This document shows positions 50,737 through 60,027 of a DNA stretch of 64,000 nt, in pieces. The stretch is taken from positions 806,001 to 870,000 of the forward strand of contig CAVWWX010000002.1 in NCBI GenBank assembly GCA_963758845.1, read 5' to 3'. Source of the DNA: JBDTSW01 sp963758845 (GTDB lineage Bacteria; Actinomycetota; Thermoleophilia; Solirubrobacterales; 70-9). Position numbers and translations under genes: made by a program. Each line of letters starts with the position of its first letter. Positions within the stretch are counted from its first letter, which is position 1. The notes under the pieces were generated by a model. That model ran no database searches. It was not told the origin of the DNA and worked only from the letters and a program-made list of their open reading frames with translations.

Positions 50737-51195
50737 TCAGCGGCCGAGCGTGGAGAGGAACCGCGACGTGGTCAGGGGCACCTCGGCGAGCAGCTCTCGC
50801 GTCTCGCTGAGCCCCGCCCGGAGCTCGGCGTCCCCGGCCTCGATCGGCAGCATCGAGTCCTGCAGGTCGGCCAGGCGGCGGTCGGCCTCGGCGGCGGCCT
50901 CCGCCGCCCGCTCGACGAACGACCGGGCGCCCTGGGACGCGCGCCCCGGCGCCGGCGGGTCGAAGACGTCGCCCTGCAGCTCGAACCGCTGCGCGAACTG
51001 GGCGTGGGTTCTCTTGCCCCGCCCGTAGGCGCGCTGCACCGGCCGGTAGAGCCCATCCTCGAGTCGCTCGGCGCTCATCACGTCCAGTTGCTCGAAGGCC
51101 TCGCCCAGACAGGCCAGCGCCAGCCCAAGCTGGTCGTTCGCCGCAGCCAGGTCGTCCAGGATCTGCTGCCTTGCCTCGAGCGCGGTCATCGCCAT
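50737..51195 (-). CDS. Helical protein encoded with the ATP-grasp ligase
   Basis: 152 residues, almost entirely helical: LEARQQILDDLAAANDQLGLALACLGEAFEQLD, SAERLEDGLYRPVQRAYGRGKRTHAQFAQRF, an extended PPAPGRASQGARSFVERA, then AAAEADRRLADLQDSMLPIEAG and LSETRELLAEVPLTTSRFLSTLGR. No signal peptide or membrane helix. I do not recognise a family. It is the first gene of the operon, seven bases upstream of the ATP-grasp start, in the place where alpha-E proteins are often found. A scaffold or substrate-presenting partner is inference. It is divergent from an MFS gene with a 32-base gap. Confidence 0.7.
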   Translation of the reverse strand: MAMTALEARQQILDDLAAANDQLGLALACLGEAFEQLDVMSAERLEDGLYRPVQRAYGRGKRTHAQFAQRFELQGDVFDPPAPGRASQGARSFVERAAEAAAEADRRLADLQDSMLPIEAGDAELRAGLSETRELLAEVPLTTSRFLSTLGR

Positions 51196-51227
51196 AGCCC
51201 GAGGTTATCCGCGCGGCGATCGCTAGC

Positions 51228-52502
51228 TTGAGTGCGGTGGCGACGCCGCGCTCGATCACCCGCACCTACCTGCTGCTGATGCTCGGCAACACGCTGGCGG
51301 CGTCGTTCATCTGGGGGATCAACACGATCTTCCTGCTGGACGCCGGGCTCAGCAACCTCGAGGCGTTCGCCGCCAACGCCTTCTTCACCGGCGGGATGGT
51401 GCTGTTCGAGGTGCCGACGGGAATCGTGGCCGACACCGTCGGGCGACGCACCTCCTACCTGCTGGGAACCATCACGCTGTCCGCCTCGACCCTGCTCTAC
51501 GTCCTGCTGTGGCAGCTCGAGGCGCCCTTCTGGCAGTGGGCGGTGGTCTCGATCTTGCTGGGTCTCGGCTTCACCTTCTTCTCCGGTGCCGTCGAGGCCT
51601 GGCTGGTCGACGCGCTCGACGCGACCGGCTTCACGGGCGACCTCGAGTCCGTCTTCGGCAAGGGGCAGATCGTCTCGGGGGCGGCGATGCTGACCGGGGC
51701 GGTGGCGGGCGGTGTCCTGGCCGAGGTGACCAGCCTGGGGGTGCCGTTCGTGCTGCGAGCGGCGGTCCTGGTGGTGATGTTCGTCGTCGCCTGGCGGTTG
51801 ATGCACGACGTCGGCTTCACGCCGCAGAAGGGCGGCCGGCCGATCGCCGAGATGCGAAAGATCACCTCGGAGTCGGTCGAGTTCGGCTGGAAGGTCCCGG
51901 CGGTGAAGTGGCTGATGATCGAGGCCCTGTTCACAGGCGGCGTCGGGATCTACGCGTTCTACGCCCTCCAGCCCTATCTGCTCGAGCTCTACGGCGACCC
52001 TCAGGCGTACACGATCGCCGGGCTGACGGCGTCGATCGTCGCCGGCGCCCAGATCGTGGGCGGCATCGCCGCGCCGCGGATCCGCCGGCTCTTCGACCTG
52101 CGCACGTCGGGTCTGATCGTCACCCAGGTCCTCAGCGTCGCCGCGCTCGCCTGCATCGGGTTCGTCGACAGCTTCTACGGCGTGATCGGCCTGGTCGTCG
52201 TCTGGGCCCTGCTGTTCGCGGCGACGACCCCGATCCGCCAGGCCTACATCAACGGCATGATCCCGTCGCGCCAGCGGGCGACGATCCTGTCATTCGACTC
52301 GCTGATGGCCTCGACCGGCGGGGTCTGGGCGCAGCCGATCCTGGGACGCGTTGCGGACACCGGCGGCTACGCCAGCTCATACCTTTTCAGCGCCGCGATC
52401 TCGGCCTTCGCCGTGCCCTGCCTGTTGCTGTCGCGCCGCCAGAAGGACCCGGCCGACAGCGTCAAGCCGGGCTCCGCGAACCCGATCCCGGAGCCCGCAT
52501 GA
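51228..52502 (+). CDS. MFS transporter
   Basis: 424 residues, about 12 membrane helices. Motif A-like GIVADTVGRRTSYLLGTIT is in the loop between helices 2 and 3, and VEVPTG-like (FEVPTGIVAD) is typical of the tetracycline/macrolide-type and YfmO-like MFS subgroup. The central loop is GFTPQKGGRPIAEMRKIT. Substrate unknown. The start is TTG 51228 or GTG 51237 (MATPRSITRTYLLL); the latter better fits the short cytoplasmic N-terminus. Possibly co-transcribed with the ABC genes 80 bases downstream. Confidence 0.9.
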   Translation: MSAVATPRSITRTYLLLMLGNTLAASFIWGINTIFLLDAGLSNLEAFAANAFFTGGMVLFEVPTGIVADTVGRRTSYLLGTITLSASTLLYVLLWQLEAPFWQWAVVSILLGLGFTFFSGAVEAWLVDALDATGFTGDLESVFGKGQIVSGAAMLTGAVAGGVLAEVTSLGVPFVLRAAVLVVMFVVAWRLMHDVGFTPQKGGRPIAEMRKITSESVEFGWKVPAVKWLMIEALFTGGVGIYAFYALQPYLLELYGDPQAYTIAGLTASIVAGAQIVGGIAAPRIRRLFDLRTSGLIVTQVLSVAALACIGFVDSFYGVIGLVVVWALLFAATTPIRQAYINGMIPSRQRATILSFDSLMASTGGVWAQPILGRVADTGGYASSYLFSAAISAFAVPCLLLSRRQKDPADSVKPGSANPIPEPA

Positions 52503-52581
52503 GGCGAGCGATGATTTTCCGATGCCCCGCCGGTCATACGGGTATGACTCTGAATGTGATGAGAGTGAGGGAGCCCAACCC

Positions 52582-53574
52582 GTGAGCAACGGAGCCCCGC
52601 TTGCGATCGAGGTCTCGGGCCTCAAGAAGTCCTTCGGCGACGTCAAGGCGGTCGACGGCGTCGATCTCGCCGTGCCCGCCGGCAGCGTCTACGGCGTGCT
52701 GGGGCCGAACGGCGCCGGCAAGACGACCACGGTCCGGATGTTGGCGACGCTGCTGCCCCCCGACGGCGGCGAGGCCCGCGTCCTCGGCCACGACGTCGTC
52801 GAGGAGGGGCACGAGGTGCGCAGCAAGGTCAGCCTCACCGGCCAGCTGGCGTCCGTCGACGAGGACCTCACCGGTCGCGAGAACCTGGTCCTGATCGGCC
52901 GCCTGCTGGGCTTGGGCACCGCCGGCGCCAGGAGCCGCGCGGACCAGCTGCTCGACGCTTTCGACCTCGACGAGGCCGCCACGCGGCTCGTCAAGAATTA
53001 CTCGGGCGGCATGCGCCGGCGCCTGGACATCGCGGCGAGCATCGTCATCACCCCCGAGCTGATGTTCCTCGACGAGCCCACCACCGGGCTCGACCCCCGT
53101 TCGCGAAACCAGGTCTGGGACATCGTCCGCGCCATGGTCAGCCAGGGCACGACGATCCTGCTCTGCACCCAGTACCTCGACGAGGCCGACCAGCTGGCCG
53201 ACGGCATCGCCGTGATCGACCGCGGCAAGGTGATCGCCGAGGGAACGCCGGGACAGCTCAAGGCTTCGGTCGGCTCGGGCGCGCTGCACGTGCGGCTGCT
53301 TCAACCCGATCAGCGCGACGAGGCGGCGGCGCTCCTCGAACGGGCCCTGGGCTCGGTCCACCGCGAGGCCGACCCAACCGCCCTGTCCGCTCCATGCGCC
53401 GACGCCGACCGCGGAGCCGAGGCCGTCGCCGAGCTCGCTCGGGCCGGGGTCGGGATCGCCGACTTCTCCCTCGGCCAGCCCAGCCTGGACGAGGTCTTCC
53501 TGGCCCTCACCGGGCACACCGCCGAGGACCAGGTACCCGATGACGCCGAAGCTCAGGAGGAGAAAGCCGCATGA
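52582..53574 (+). CDS. drrA: ABC transporter ATP-binding protein, DrrA-like
   Basis: 330 residues; ATPase of a daunorubicin-resistance-type exporter. Walker A is GPNGAGKTT, the signature YSGGMRRRLDIAAS, and Walker B LMFLDEPTTGLDPRSR. The DrrA-specific C-terminal extension after QPSLDEVFLALTGHTAED is present. A GTG start (MSNGAPLAIEVSG) is used. It overlaps the permease by 4 bases (ATGA). Substrates of this class include anthracyclines and cell-wall lipids; here undetermined. Confidence 0.93.
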   Translation: MSNGAPLAIEVSGLKKSFGDVKAVDGVDLAVPAGSVYGVLGPNGAGKTTTVRMLATLLPPDGGEARVLGHDVVEEGHEVRSKVSLTGQLASVDEDLTGRENLVLIGRLLGLGTAGARSRADQLLDAFDLDEAATRLVKNYSGGMRRRLDIAASIVITPELMFLDEPTTGLDPRSRNQVWDIVRAMVSQGTTILLCTQYLDEADQLADGIAVIDRGKVIAEGTPGQLKASVGSGALHVRLLQPDQRDEAAALLERALGSVHREADPTALSAPCADADRGAEAVAELARAGVGIADFSLGQPSLDEVFLALTGHTAEDQVPDDAEAQEEKAA

Positions 53575-54413
53575 GCACCCAGCGGACCACCGACGCCCTC
53601 TCCGGTGCCGACGAGACGATCCGCACCGCCCTCGTCTCTACCGAGCGCCCACCCCCCGCCGGTCGCGTCGAGGCCGTGATCGCGTTCGGCTGGCGAGGGA
53701 TGCTCAAGGTCAAGCACGTGCCCGAGCAGCTCGTGGACGTGACGATCACGCCGGTGATGTTCGTGCTCTTGTTCACCTACCTGTTCGGCGGCGCCGTCGA
53801 GGGCTCGACCGGCGAGTACCGCGACTACATCCTCCCGGGCGTCCTCGTCGTCGGCGTGCTGTTCACGACCGTGTACTCGGGCATCGCGCTGAACACCGAC
53901 CTGACCAAGGGGGTGGTCGACCGCTTCCGGTCGCTCCCGATCTGGCGCCCGGCGCCGCTCCTCGGCTCGCTGCTCGGCGACAGCGTCCGCTACCTCGTCT
54001 GCTCGACGGTGATCGTCGTCCTCGGCCTGATCCTTGGATACCGGCCCGACGGCGGCCCGCTGGGCGTCCTCGCGGCCGTCGCCCTGGTCGTCGTCTTCTC
54101 CTTCGGCCTCTCGTGGGTGTTCAGCACGATGGGCCTCTTGATGCGCTCGCCGAACGCCGTGATGAACGCCGGGTTCATGAGCATCTTCCCGATCACCTTC
54201 CTCTCCAACGTGTACGTCGAGCCCGAGACGCTGCCGTCCGGCCTCGAGGCGTTCGTCGATGCCAACCCGGTTTCGTTCCTGGTCAACGCCTGCCGCGGGC
54301 TCTTGGCGGGAACCGTGCCCGGGACAGACATCGCCGTCGCGCTCGGAACGGCCGCCCTGCTGACGGCGATCTTCGCCCCGCTGACCGTCCGCCTGTACGG
54401 CCGCGCGGGCTAG
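53571..54413 (+). CDS. drrB: ABC-2 type permease, DrrB-like
   Basis: 280 residues with six membrane segments and a long polar N-terminus (about 40 residues). PVMFVLLFTYLFGGAVEG, DYILPGVLVVGVLFTTVYSGIALNTDLTKGVVDRFRSLPI (with the coupling helix) and FLSNVYVEPETLPSGLEAFVDANPVSFLVNACRGLL are hallmark DrrB/ABC2 motifs. It pairs with the overlapping upstream ATPase. Confidence 0.93.
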   Translation: MSTQRTTDALSGADETIRTALVSTERPPPAGRVEAVIAFGWRGMLKVKHVPEQLVDVTITPVMFVLLFTYLFGGAVEGSTGEYRDYILPGVLVVGVLFTTVYSGIALNTDLTKGVVDRFRSLPIWRPAPLLGSLLGDSVRYLVCSTVIVVLGLILGYRPDGGPLGVLAAVALVVVFSFGLSWVFSTMGLLMRSPNAVMNAGFMSIFPITFLSNVYVEPETLPSGLEAFVDANPVSFLVNACRGLLAGTVPGTDIAVALGTAALLTAIFAPLTVRLYGRAG

Positions 54414-54466
54414 CGCCCGGGTTGCGTGTCAGGTGAACCGGCCTGAGGCCGGAGACTCGACAACGG

Positions 54467-55345
54467 ATGGGTTTGGTGTGGCGTGCGGCGCTGGACGGGC
54501 TCAGGCGGGCCGCGGCTACCCTCAATGGCTTGCTCGAGCAGGCGGATCCACTCACCGACGGGCGGCCGGAGTCGGGGCCGGGGCGGGCCCTGGAGGTCAA
54601 CGACCTCGTCAAGCGCTACGCCACCGGCGTCGAGGCGCTTCGGGGAGCCTCGCTCGAGATCGGGGAGGGCGACTTCTTCGGCCTGCTGGGCCCCAACGGC
54701 GCCGGCAAATCGACGCTGATCCACTGCGCCACCGGCCTGGCGCAGCCCACCTCGGGGTCGATCCGCGTCTTCGGCCACGACGCGATGGAGGACTACGCCG
54801 AGGCGCGCGCCGCGATCGGGCTCGCGCCGCAGGAGCCCAACCTCGACTGGTTCCTGACCGTTGCCGAGACGCTGGACTACCACGCCGGGTACTTCGGGAT
54901 GCCCAGGCGCGAGCGCCGCGAGCGGGCCGCCGAGCTGCTCGAGACGTTCTCGCTGACCGAGAAGCGCGACGAGCGGACGCGCACGCTGTCGGGCGGGATG
55001 AAGCGCCGGCTGATCCTGGCCCGGGCGTTGATGCACCGGCCCCGCCTGCTGATCCTGGACGAGCCGACTGCCGGGGTCGACATCGAGCTGCGGCTGGAGC
55101 TCTGGCATTACGTGCAGCGGATCAACGAGGAGGGGACGACGATCCTGCTGACGACGCACTACCTGGAGGAGGCCGAGCAGCTCTGCGACAAGATCGCCTT
55201 CATCAACGAGGGCCGGATCGTCGCTCAGGGATCCAGCGCCGACCTGTCCGGCACCTACGGCGTCTCGAACCTGGAGGACGCCTACTTGAAGCTCGTCGGC
55301 AGGGCCGAGCTGTCGCGCTCGCACCTCGAGGCCGTGGCGCCGTGA
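54467..55345 (+). CDS. ABC transporter ATP-binding protein (second exporter)
   Basis: 292 residues. A 40-residue N-terminal extension (MGLVWRAALDGLRRAAATLN) precedes the nucleotide-binding domain: Walker A GPNGAGKSTL, Q-loop APQEPNLDWFLT, signature LSGGMKRRLILARAL, Walker B LLILDEPTAGVDIE, switch His in LLTTHYLEEAEQL. It resembles YadG/NodI-like ABC-2 ATPases and lacks the DrrA C-terminal domain. The stop overlaps the downstream permease GTG by 4 bases. Confidence 0.92.
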   Translation: MGLVWRAALDGLRRAAATLNGLLEQADPLTDGRPESGPGRALEVNDLVKRYATGVEALRGASLEIGEGDFFGLLGPNGAGKSTLIHCATGLAQPTSGSIRVFGHDAMEDYAEARAAIGLAPQEPNLDWFLTVAETLDYHAGYFGMPRRERRERAAELLETFSLTEKRDERTRTLSGGMKRRLILARALMHRPRLLILDEPTAGVDIELRLELWHYVQRINEEGTTILLTTHYLEEAEQLCDKIAFINEGRIVAQGSSADLSGTYGVSNLEDAYLKLVGRAELSRSHLEAVAP

Positions 55346-56109
55346 ACGCCACCCAGATCCGGTTCTTCACGCTGTGGCGGCGCGAGCTGAACCGCTTCCT
55401 CAAGATCAAGAAGCAGACGATCGGCGCGCCGCTGCTCGAGACGTTCCTCTACATCTCCGTCTTCGGAGCCGCGCTCGGGACGCGCATCGACAAGCTCCAC
55501 GGGTTCGACTACGTGGTCTTCGTGATCCCTGGGCTGATCATGATGGCCTGGGCGATGAACGCGTTCTCGAACAACGCGTCGTCGATCCTCCAGCAGAAGT
55601 TCCAGGGAGCGATCCAGGACCAGCTCTCCTCGCCGGCGTCGCCCCTGGAACTCCTGCTCGCGTTCTCCTTCGGCGGGTTCATGCGCGGCCTGGTGGTCGC
55701 GGTGCTCACGTTCACGGCAGCGTCGTTCCTGGTCGACCTCCCGGTCGAGAACGTGCTGATCCTGTTCCCGGCCCTGTTCCTGGTCGGCTTCTTCTTCTCC
55801 CAGCTCGGCGTCCTGATCGGGATCCGCGCCGAGCAGTTCGACGACGTCGCGATCGCGCAGACGTTTGTCCTCACGCCGCTGATCTTCCTGGGCGGGGTCT
55901 TCTACTCGGCCTCGCTGCTTCCGGAGCCGTTCCAGACGCTGACCCACTTCAACCCCGTCTACTACATGATCGGCCTCGTCCGCTACGGGTTCCTGGGGTT
56001 CTCGGAGGCGTCGGTCGCGCTCTCGCTCGGCGCGCTGACCGCGGCCACGGCGGCGCTCTTCGCGTTCAACTACCGCCTGTTCAGGGCGGGCTACAAGCTC
56101 AGGGCGTAG
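55342..56109 (+). CDS. ABC-2 type permease, YadH-like
   Basis: 255 residues, six membrane segments, GTG start coupled to the ATPase. Conserved blocks: LLETFLYISVFGAALGTRI, FVIPGLIMMAWAMNAFSNNASSILQQKFQGAIQDQLSSPASPLELL, and TPLIFLGGVFYSASLLPEPFQTLTHFNPVYYMIGLVRYGFLG, typical of YadH/NodJ permeases. It forms a two-component exporter with the upstream ATPase. Its end overlaps the convergent PAP2-like gene by 19 bases. Confidence 0.92.
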   Translation: MNATQIRFFTLWRRELNRFLKIKKQTIGAPLLETFLYISVFGAALGTRIDKLHGFDYVVFVIPGLIMMAWAMNAFSNNASSILQQKFQGAIQDQLSSPASPLELLLAFSFGGFMRGLVVAVLTFTAASFLVDLPVENVLILFPALFLVGFFFSQLGVLIGIRAEQFDDVAIAQTFVLTPLIFLGGVFYSASLLPEPFQTLTHFNPVYYMIGLVRYGFLGFSEASVALSLGALTAATAALFAFNYRLFRAGYKLRA

Positions 56110-57221
56110 CGCCGGCCGGCACCGGGTCGGAGCCGCTCGTCCGCTCGGACGCGATCGGACCGAGGGTCATAGCCGGTGATGAGGCGCGCCACCGCCAGGG
56201 CCGCGACCGCCACCAACAGCCCGGCGACATCGTCGATGAAGTAGTGCCAGCCGAGGTACACCGTGGCCACGGTCGTGATCCCCAGCCAGATCCAGAGCCC
56301 CTGCTTCAGCCGTTTGCCCGCGCCGAACAGGTATGCGGCCAGGAGCGCCGTGAAGCTGATCGAGATGTGGAGCGACACGAAGGCCGCGATCGCCTGGGGC
56401 GTGCCGGTGGCAGGGTCGGCGAGGAAGGTGACCCGGTCGGACATCAGCAGGTTCTGGAGGTAGGTGGTCTCCGTGTACGGGAGGTCCGAGAACCACTGCG
56501 GGTAGAAGTAGATCGGGCCCAGGGCCGGGAGCATGAGATAGGTGGCGGCGCCGATGATCCAGTTGGCGCCCAGCGCGGCCGCGTAGAACAGGCTCGTCCT
56601 CAGCCGCTCCGCGAACACGAGGGCGACGCCCAGGGAGAGAGGCAGGAAGACGATGAAGGCGATGTAGAGCGTCGAGATGACGTGCGCGGATGCACCCGTG
56701 CCGAACAGGCCATGCAGCAGGGCGGCCGGGTCGTTGCCCAGGAACATCACCCGGTCGATGTCCGCCAGCTGGGCGTCGAAGAGGTCGTCGGGCCGAAGCA
56801 GCGGGACCACGGACTTGAGGTTGCGGTACGCGAGATAGCTCGCGTAGAAGGCGACTATGGCGATCGCCACGATGCCGGCGCGCCTTGGGGTCCAGCGCTC
56901 GCGTCGGACCGCGCCCATGGCCGCGCGCGAGGGCCAGCGAGCTCCGGTGAGTCGGCGGGCGCGGAGGAAGATGTCGATGCCGACGAGCAACGCGACCCCG
57001 GCCCCGACCTCGAGCACGTAGAGCGCCGCGACGTTGTCGGGGTCGCGAAAGGTCACGCCGGCCGCGCCGGTTGCGATCAGGGCGGCGACCGTCGTGGCGA
57101 CGGCGATCAGGGGTCCGGCGAAAACCAGACGCCAGCCCGTTTTCCGGGTTTGGCTGTCGGTCTTCGTCCACGCGATGCCCCTTCGCGCCGCCAGCTCTAC
57201 GGCTGACTCAGGAGTCGACAC
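56091..57221 (-). CDS. Membrane phosphatase/transferase, PAP2-like (inositol phosphorylceramide synthase-type), paralog A
   Basis: 376 residues, about eight membrane helices. The catalytic motifs of the PAP2_3/AUR1-type family are SLHISIS (first His) and LGWHYFIDDVAGL (second His and Asp). LPALGPIYFYP is the GP-I-Y block between them. Such enzymes dephosphorylate lipid phosphates or transfer phospho-head groups, including in inositol-lipid synthesis. GTG start (VSTPESAVELAARRG). It is divergent from, and homologous to, the next gene (shared ASYLAYRNLKSVVPLL-type and FLGNDPAALLHGLFGTG blocks), pointing to an inverted duplication. Confidence 0.85.
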   Translation of the reverse strand: MSTPESAVELAARRGIAWTKTDSQTRKTGWRLVFAGPLIAVATTVAALIATGAAGVTFRDPDNVAALYVLEVGAGVALLVGIDIFLRARRLTGARWPSRAAMGAVRRERWTPRRAGIVAIAIVAFYASYLAYRNLKSVVPLLRPDDLFDAQLADIDRVMFLGNDPAALLHGLFGTGASAHVISTLYIAFIVFLPLSLGVALVFAERLRTSLFYAAALGANWIIGAATYLMLPALGPIYFYPQWFSDLPYTETTYLQNLLMSDRVTFLADPATGTPQAIAAFVSLHISISFTALLAAYLFGAGKRLKQGLWIWLGITTVATVYLGWHYFIDDVAGLLVAVAALAVARLITGYDPRSDRVRADERLRPGAGRRYALSL

Positions 57222-57306
57222 GGCGAACAGGGTAAGCGTTTCGCGGCGCGCTTGGCGCGGGCGGGGAATGGCGAGCGGGCGGGCGGTGGACCGGTAGCCT
57301 CGGGCG

Positions 57307-58368
57307 ATGCCGCCCTCTGAGAACGCGGCCGACGTCGAGCCACGACAGTTCCTGGTCCCGGTTGTCGCGGGGGTGCTGTCCGTTGCCGTGATGCTGGCGG
57401 TGGCCGCCCTCGAGGGCCTCCCCATCCGCGACCCGGACGCCCGGTTCGTGGGCTCGCCGCTGATCCTGATCAGCCTGATCGTCGTGGTCTTCCTGGTCCT
57501 CGACCTGATCCCGCGCGCCATCCGGGCGGCACGATCGGGCGGGGTCGGCCTCGCCGGGGCGCTTCGCCAGACGTTTCTCGAGCGCTGGTGGGGCCGGCGC
57601 GGCGTCATCATCATCGCCTGCCTCCTCGGCTTCTACGCGACGTACCTTTCGTACCGGAACATGAAGAGCTTCATGCCGTTCCTGGTCAGCGCCGACCAGG
57701 ACCCGGCGCTGCTCGACCTCGACCGGGCGGTGTTCTTCGGCAGCGACCCGGCGACGCTGCTGCACGATCTCCTCGGGACCGGGGTGGCGGCGGAGCTGCT
57801 CTCGGCCGGCTACCTGACGTTCCTCAGCTTCGTCCCGCTGTCCCTGGGGGTCGTCCTGATCTGGTCCTCCCGCGCGCGCACCGCGGTCTGGTACGTCTCG
57901 TCCCTGTGCTTCGTCTGGATCCTCGGGATCATCAGCTACTACGCGGTGCCGTCGCTGGGCCCGATCTACGAGAGCCGGGCGCTGTTCGCCGACCTTCCGG
58001 TGACCGGCGTCTCGGAGCTGCGGGACACCCTCATGGAGCACCGGATGGAGGTGATCGCGGATCCGTTCGCCACCGACGCGGTCCAGGGCATCGCGGCGTT
58101 CGCCTCGCTGCACATCGCCGTCGTCTTCACCGCGGCGCTGGTCGCACACCTGGTCGGCGCGCCGCGCTTCCTGCGGATCGTGCTCTGGTCCTACCTGGGG
58201 GTGACCGCCCTGTCGACGGTGTACTTCGGGTGGCACTACGTGAGCGACGACGTGGCGGGCATCGCGATCGGGGCGGTCGCCGTGTACGCGGCGGCCTACC
58301 TCGTCGGCGAGGAGGCGCGCCTGCCCGTGCTCGGGCCGCGCGCCAGGCCGGTCAGCCCGCCGGGGTAA
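57307..58368 (+). CDS. Membrane phosphatase/transferase, PAP2-like, paralog B
   Basis: 353 residues. Same architecture as paralog A: GFYATYLSYRNMKSFMPFLVS, FFGSDPATLLHDLLGTG, FVPLSLGVVLIW, AVPSLGPIYESRALFADLPVTGV, SLHIAVVFTAALVAH and FGWHYVSDDVAGIA, including the catalytic His, His and Asp. The extracytoplasmic segment after the first motif differs most, so head-group specificity may differ. It starts MPPSENAADVEP; an 85-base divergent promoter region is shared with paralog A. Its end overlaps the convergent ettA gene by 17 bases. Confidence 0.87.
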   Translation: MPPSENAADVEPRQFLVPVVAGVLSVAVMLAVAALEGLPIRDPDARFVGSPLILISLIVVVFLVLDLIPRAIRAARSGGVGLAGALRQTFLERWWGRRGVIIIACLLGFYATYLSYRNMKSFMPFLVSADQDPALLDLDRAVFFGSDPATLLHDLLGTGVAAELLSAGYLTFLSFVPLSLGVVLIWSSRARTAVWYVSSLCFVWILGIISYYAVPSLGPIYESRALFADLPVTGVSELRDTLMEHRMEVIADPFATDAVQGIAAFASLHIAVVFTAALVAHLVGAPRFLRIVLWSYLGVTALSTVYFGWHYVSDDVAGIAIGAVAVYAAAYLVGEEARLPVLGPRARPVSPPG

Positions 58369-60011
58369 GACGTTTGTACGTCAGGCGGTGGGGGCGGTCG
58401 GCGGCCTCGCCCAGGCGCTCGCGCCGGTTCTCCTCGTAGGCCTCGAAGTTGCCCTCGAACCAGCGCACCTGCGAGTCGCCTTCGAAGGCGAGGACGTGGG
58501 TGGCGATGCGGTCCAGGAACCAGCGGTCGTGCGAGATCACTACGGCGCAGCCCGCGAATGCCAGCAGCGCCTCCTCCAGCGCCCGCAGCGTGTCGACGTC
58601 CAGGTCGTTGGTCGGCTCGTCCAGCAGCAGCAGGTTGCCCCCGCTTCGCAGCAGCTTCGCCAGGTGCAGGCGGTTGCGCTCGCCGCCCGAGAGGGTGCCG
58701 ACGGTCCGCTGCTGGTCGGAGCCCTTGAAGTTGAAGCCGCTGGTGTAGGCGCGGGAGTTCATCTTGAGGTCGCCCACGGTGATCTCGTCGTGCCCATCGG
58801 AGATCTCCTCCCACACGGTCCTCGAGTCGTCGAGCGCGTCGCGCGACTGGTCGACGTAGGCCAGCTCGACCGTGTCGCCAAGGCGCAGCTCGCCAGAGTC
58901 GGGCTCCTCGGACCCGGTGATCATCTTGAACAGGGTCGTCTTGCCGGCGCCGTTGGCGCCGATCACGCCGACGATGCCGGCCGGGGGCAGCGAGAACGAG
59001 AGGTCCTCGATCAGCAGGCGCTCGCCGAAGCCCTTGCGCAGCTCCTCGGCCTCGACGACGACGTCGCCCAGCCGCGGGCCGGCCGGGATGTGGATCTGGA
59101 CCTCGTCGAGCTTGACGTTGCGATCCTCGGCCAGGAGCGCCTCGTACCGCGCGAGCCGGGCCTTCGACTTCTTGCGCCGGCCCTTCGGGTTCTCGCGCAC
59201 CCACTCGAGCTCGGCCGCGATCGTCTTGGCCCGGGCGCTCTCCACCCGCTTCTCCTGTTGCAGTCGCTCCTGCTTCTGCTCGAGCCAGGACGAGTAGTTG
59301 CCGCGGAACGGGATCCCGCGGCCGCGGTCGAGCTCGAGGATCCAGCCGGCGACGTTGTCAAGGAAGTAGCGGTCGTGGGTCACGGCCACGACGGTGCCCT
59401 TGTACTCCTCGAGGTGGCGCTCCAGCCAGCCGACCGACTCGGCGTCCAGGTGGTTGGTGGGCTCGTCCAGGAGCAGCAGGTCGGGGGCGCGAAGCAGCAG
59501 GCGACAGAGCGCGACCCGGCGGCGTTCGCCGCCTGAGAGCTTCGCGACGTCGGCGTCGCCGCGGCGGCACCCGCAGCGCGTCCATCGCCGTGTCGACGAT
59601 GGTGTCGAGGCTCCACGCGTCGGCGGCGTCGATCTGCTCCTGGAGGCGCGCGAACTCGTCGGCGGTCTCGTCGGAGTAGTTGGCGGCGACCTCGTTGTAG
59701 CGGTCCAGGAGATCGCGGGTCTCGCGCACGCCGTCCTCGACGTTGCCGCGCACGTCCTTGGAGGGGTCGAGCTGGGGCTCCTGCTCGAGCATCCCCACGG
59801 TCGCCTTCGGGTGGAGCTGGGCCTCGCCGCGGAACTCGGTGTCGGCGCCGGCCATGATCCGCAGCAGCGTCGACTTGCCGGCGCCGTTGTAGCCGAGCAC
59901 GCCGATCTTGGCCCCGGGCAGGAAGCTCAGCGAGATGTCCGCGAGCACCTCCTTGTTGGGAGGGTGCACCCGCGACACCTTGTACATCGAGAAGACGTAT
60001 TCGGCGGACAT
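58352..60011 (-). pseudogene. ettA: EttA-type ABC-F translation factor interrupted by a +1 frameshift
   Basis: Full-length homology to EttA (ABC-F ATPase gating the ribosomal E site), but in two frames. The N-terminal part runs MSAEYVFSMYKVSRVHPPNK, Walker A GYNGAGKST, LEQEPQLDPSKDVRGNVEDGVRE, and DAWSLDTIVDTAMDALRVPP. The frame then shifts to GDADVAKLSGGERRRVALCRLLL, LLLLDEPTNHLDAESVGWL, THDRYFLDNVAGWILELDRG, the arm/linker, the second ATPase (GANGAGKTTLFK, LSGGERNRLHLAKLLR, LLLDEPTNDLDVDTL) and EENRRERLGEAADRPHRLTYKRLTPAG. The shift lies within 59561-59567, a GC run where seven bases stand for an expected six. All catalytic motifs are otherwise intact, so a sequencing or assembly error is as likely as a real mutation. 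Confidence 0.85.
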
Positions 60012-60027
60012 GGGCGGGCCAGGGTAG

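Noticed and set aside
52500..52580. Short frame MRRAMIFRCPAGHTGMTL between the MFS and DrrA-like genes
   Set aside because: It is only 28 codons and lies in the leader of the ABC operon with no ribosome site; probably untranslated leader.
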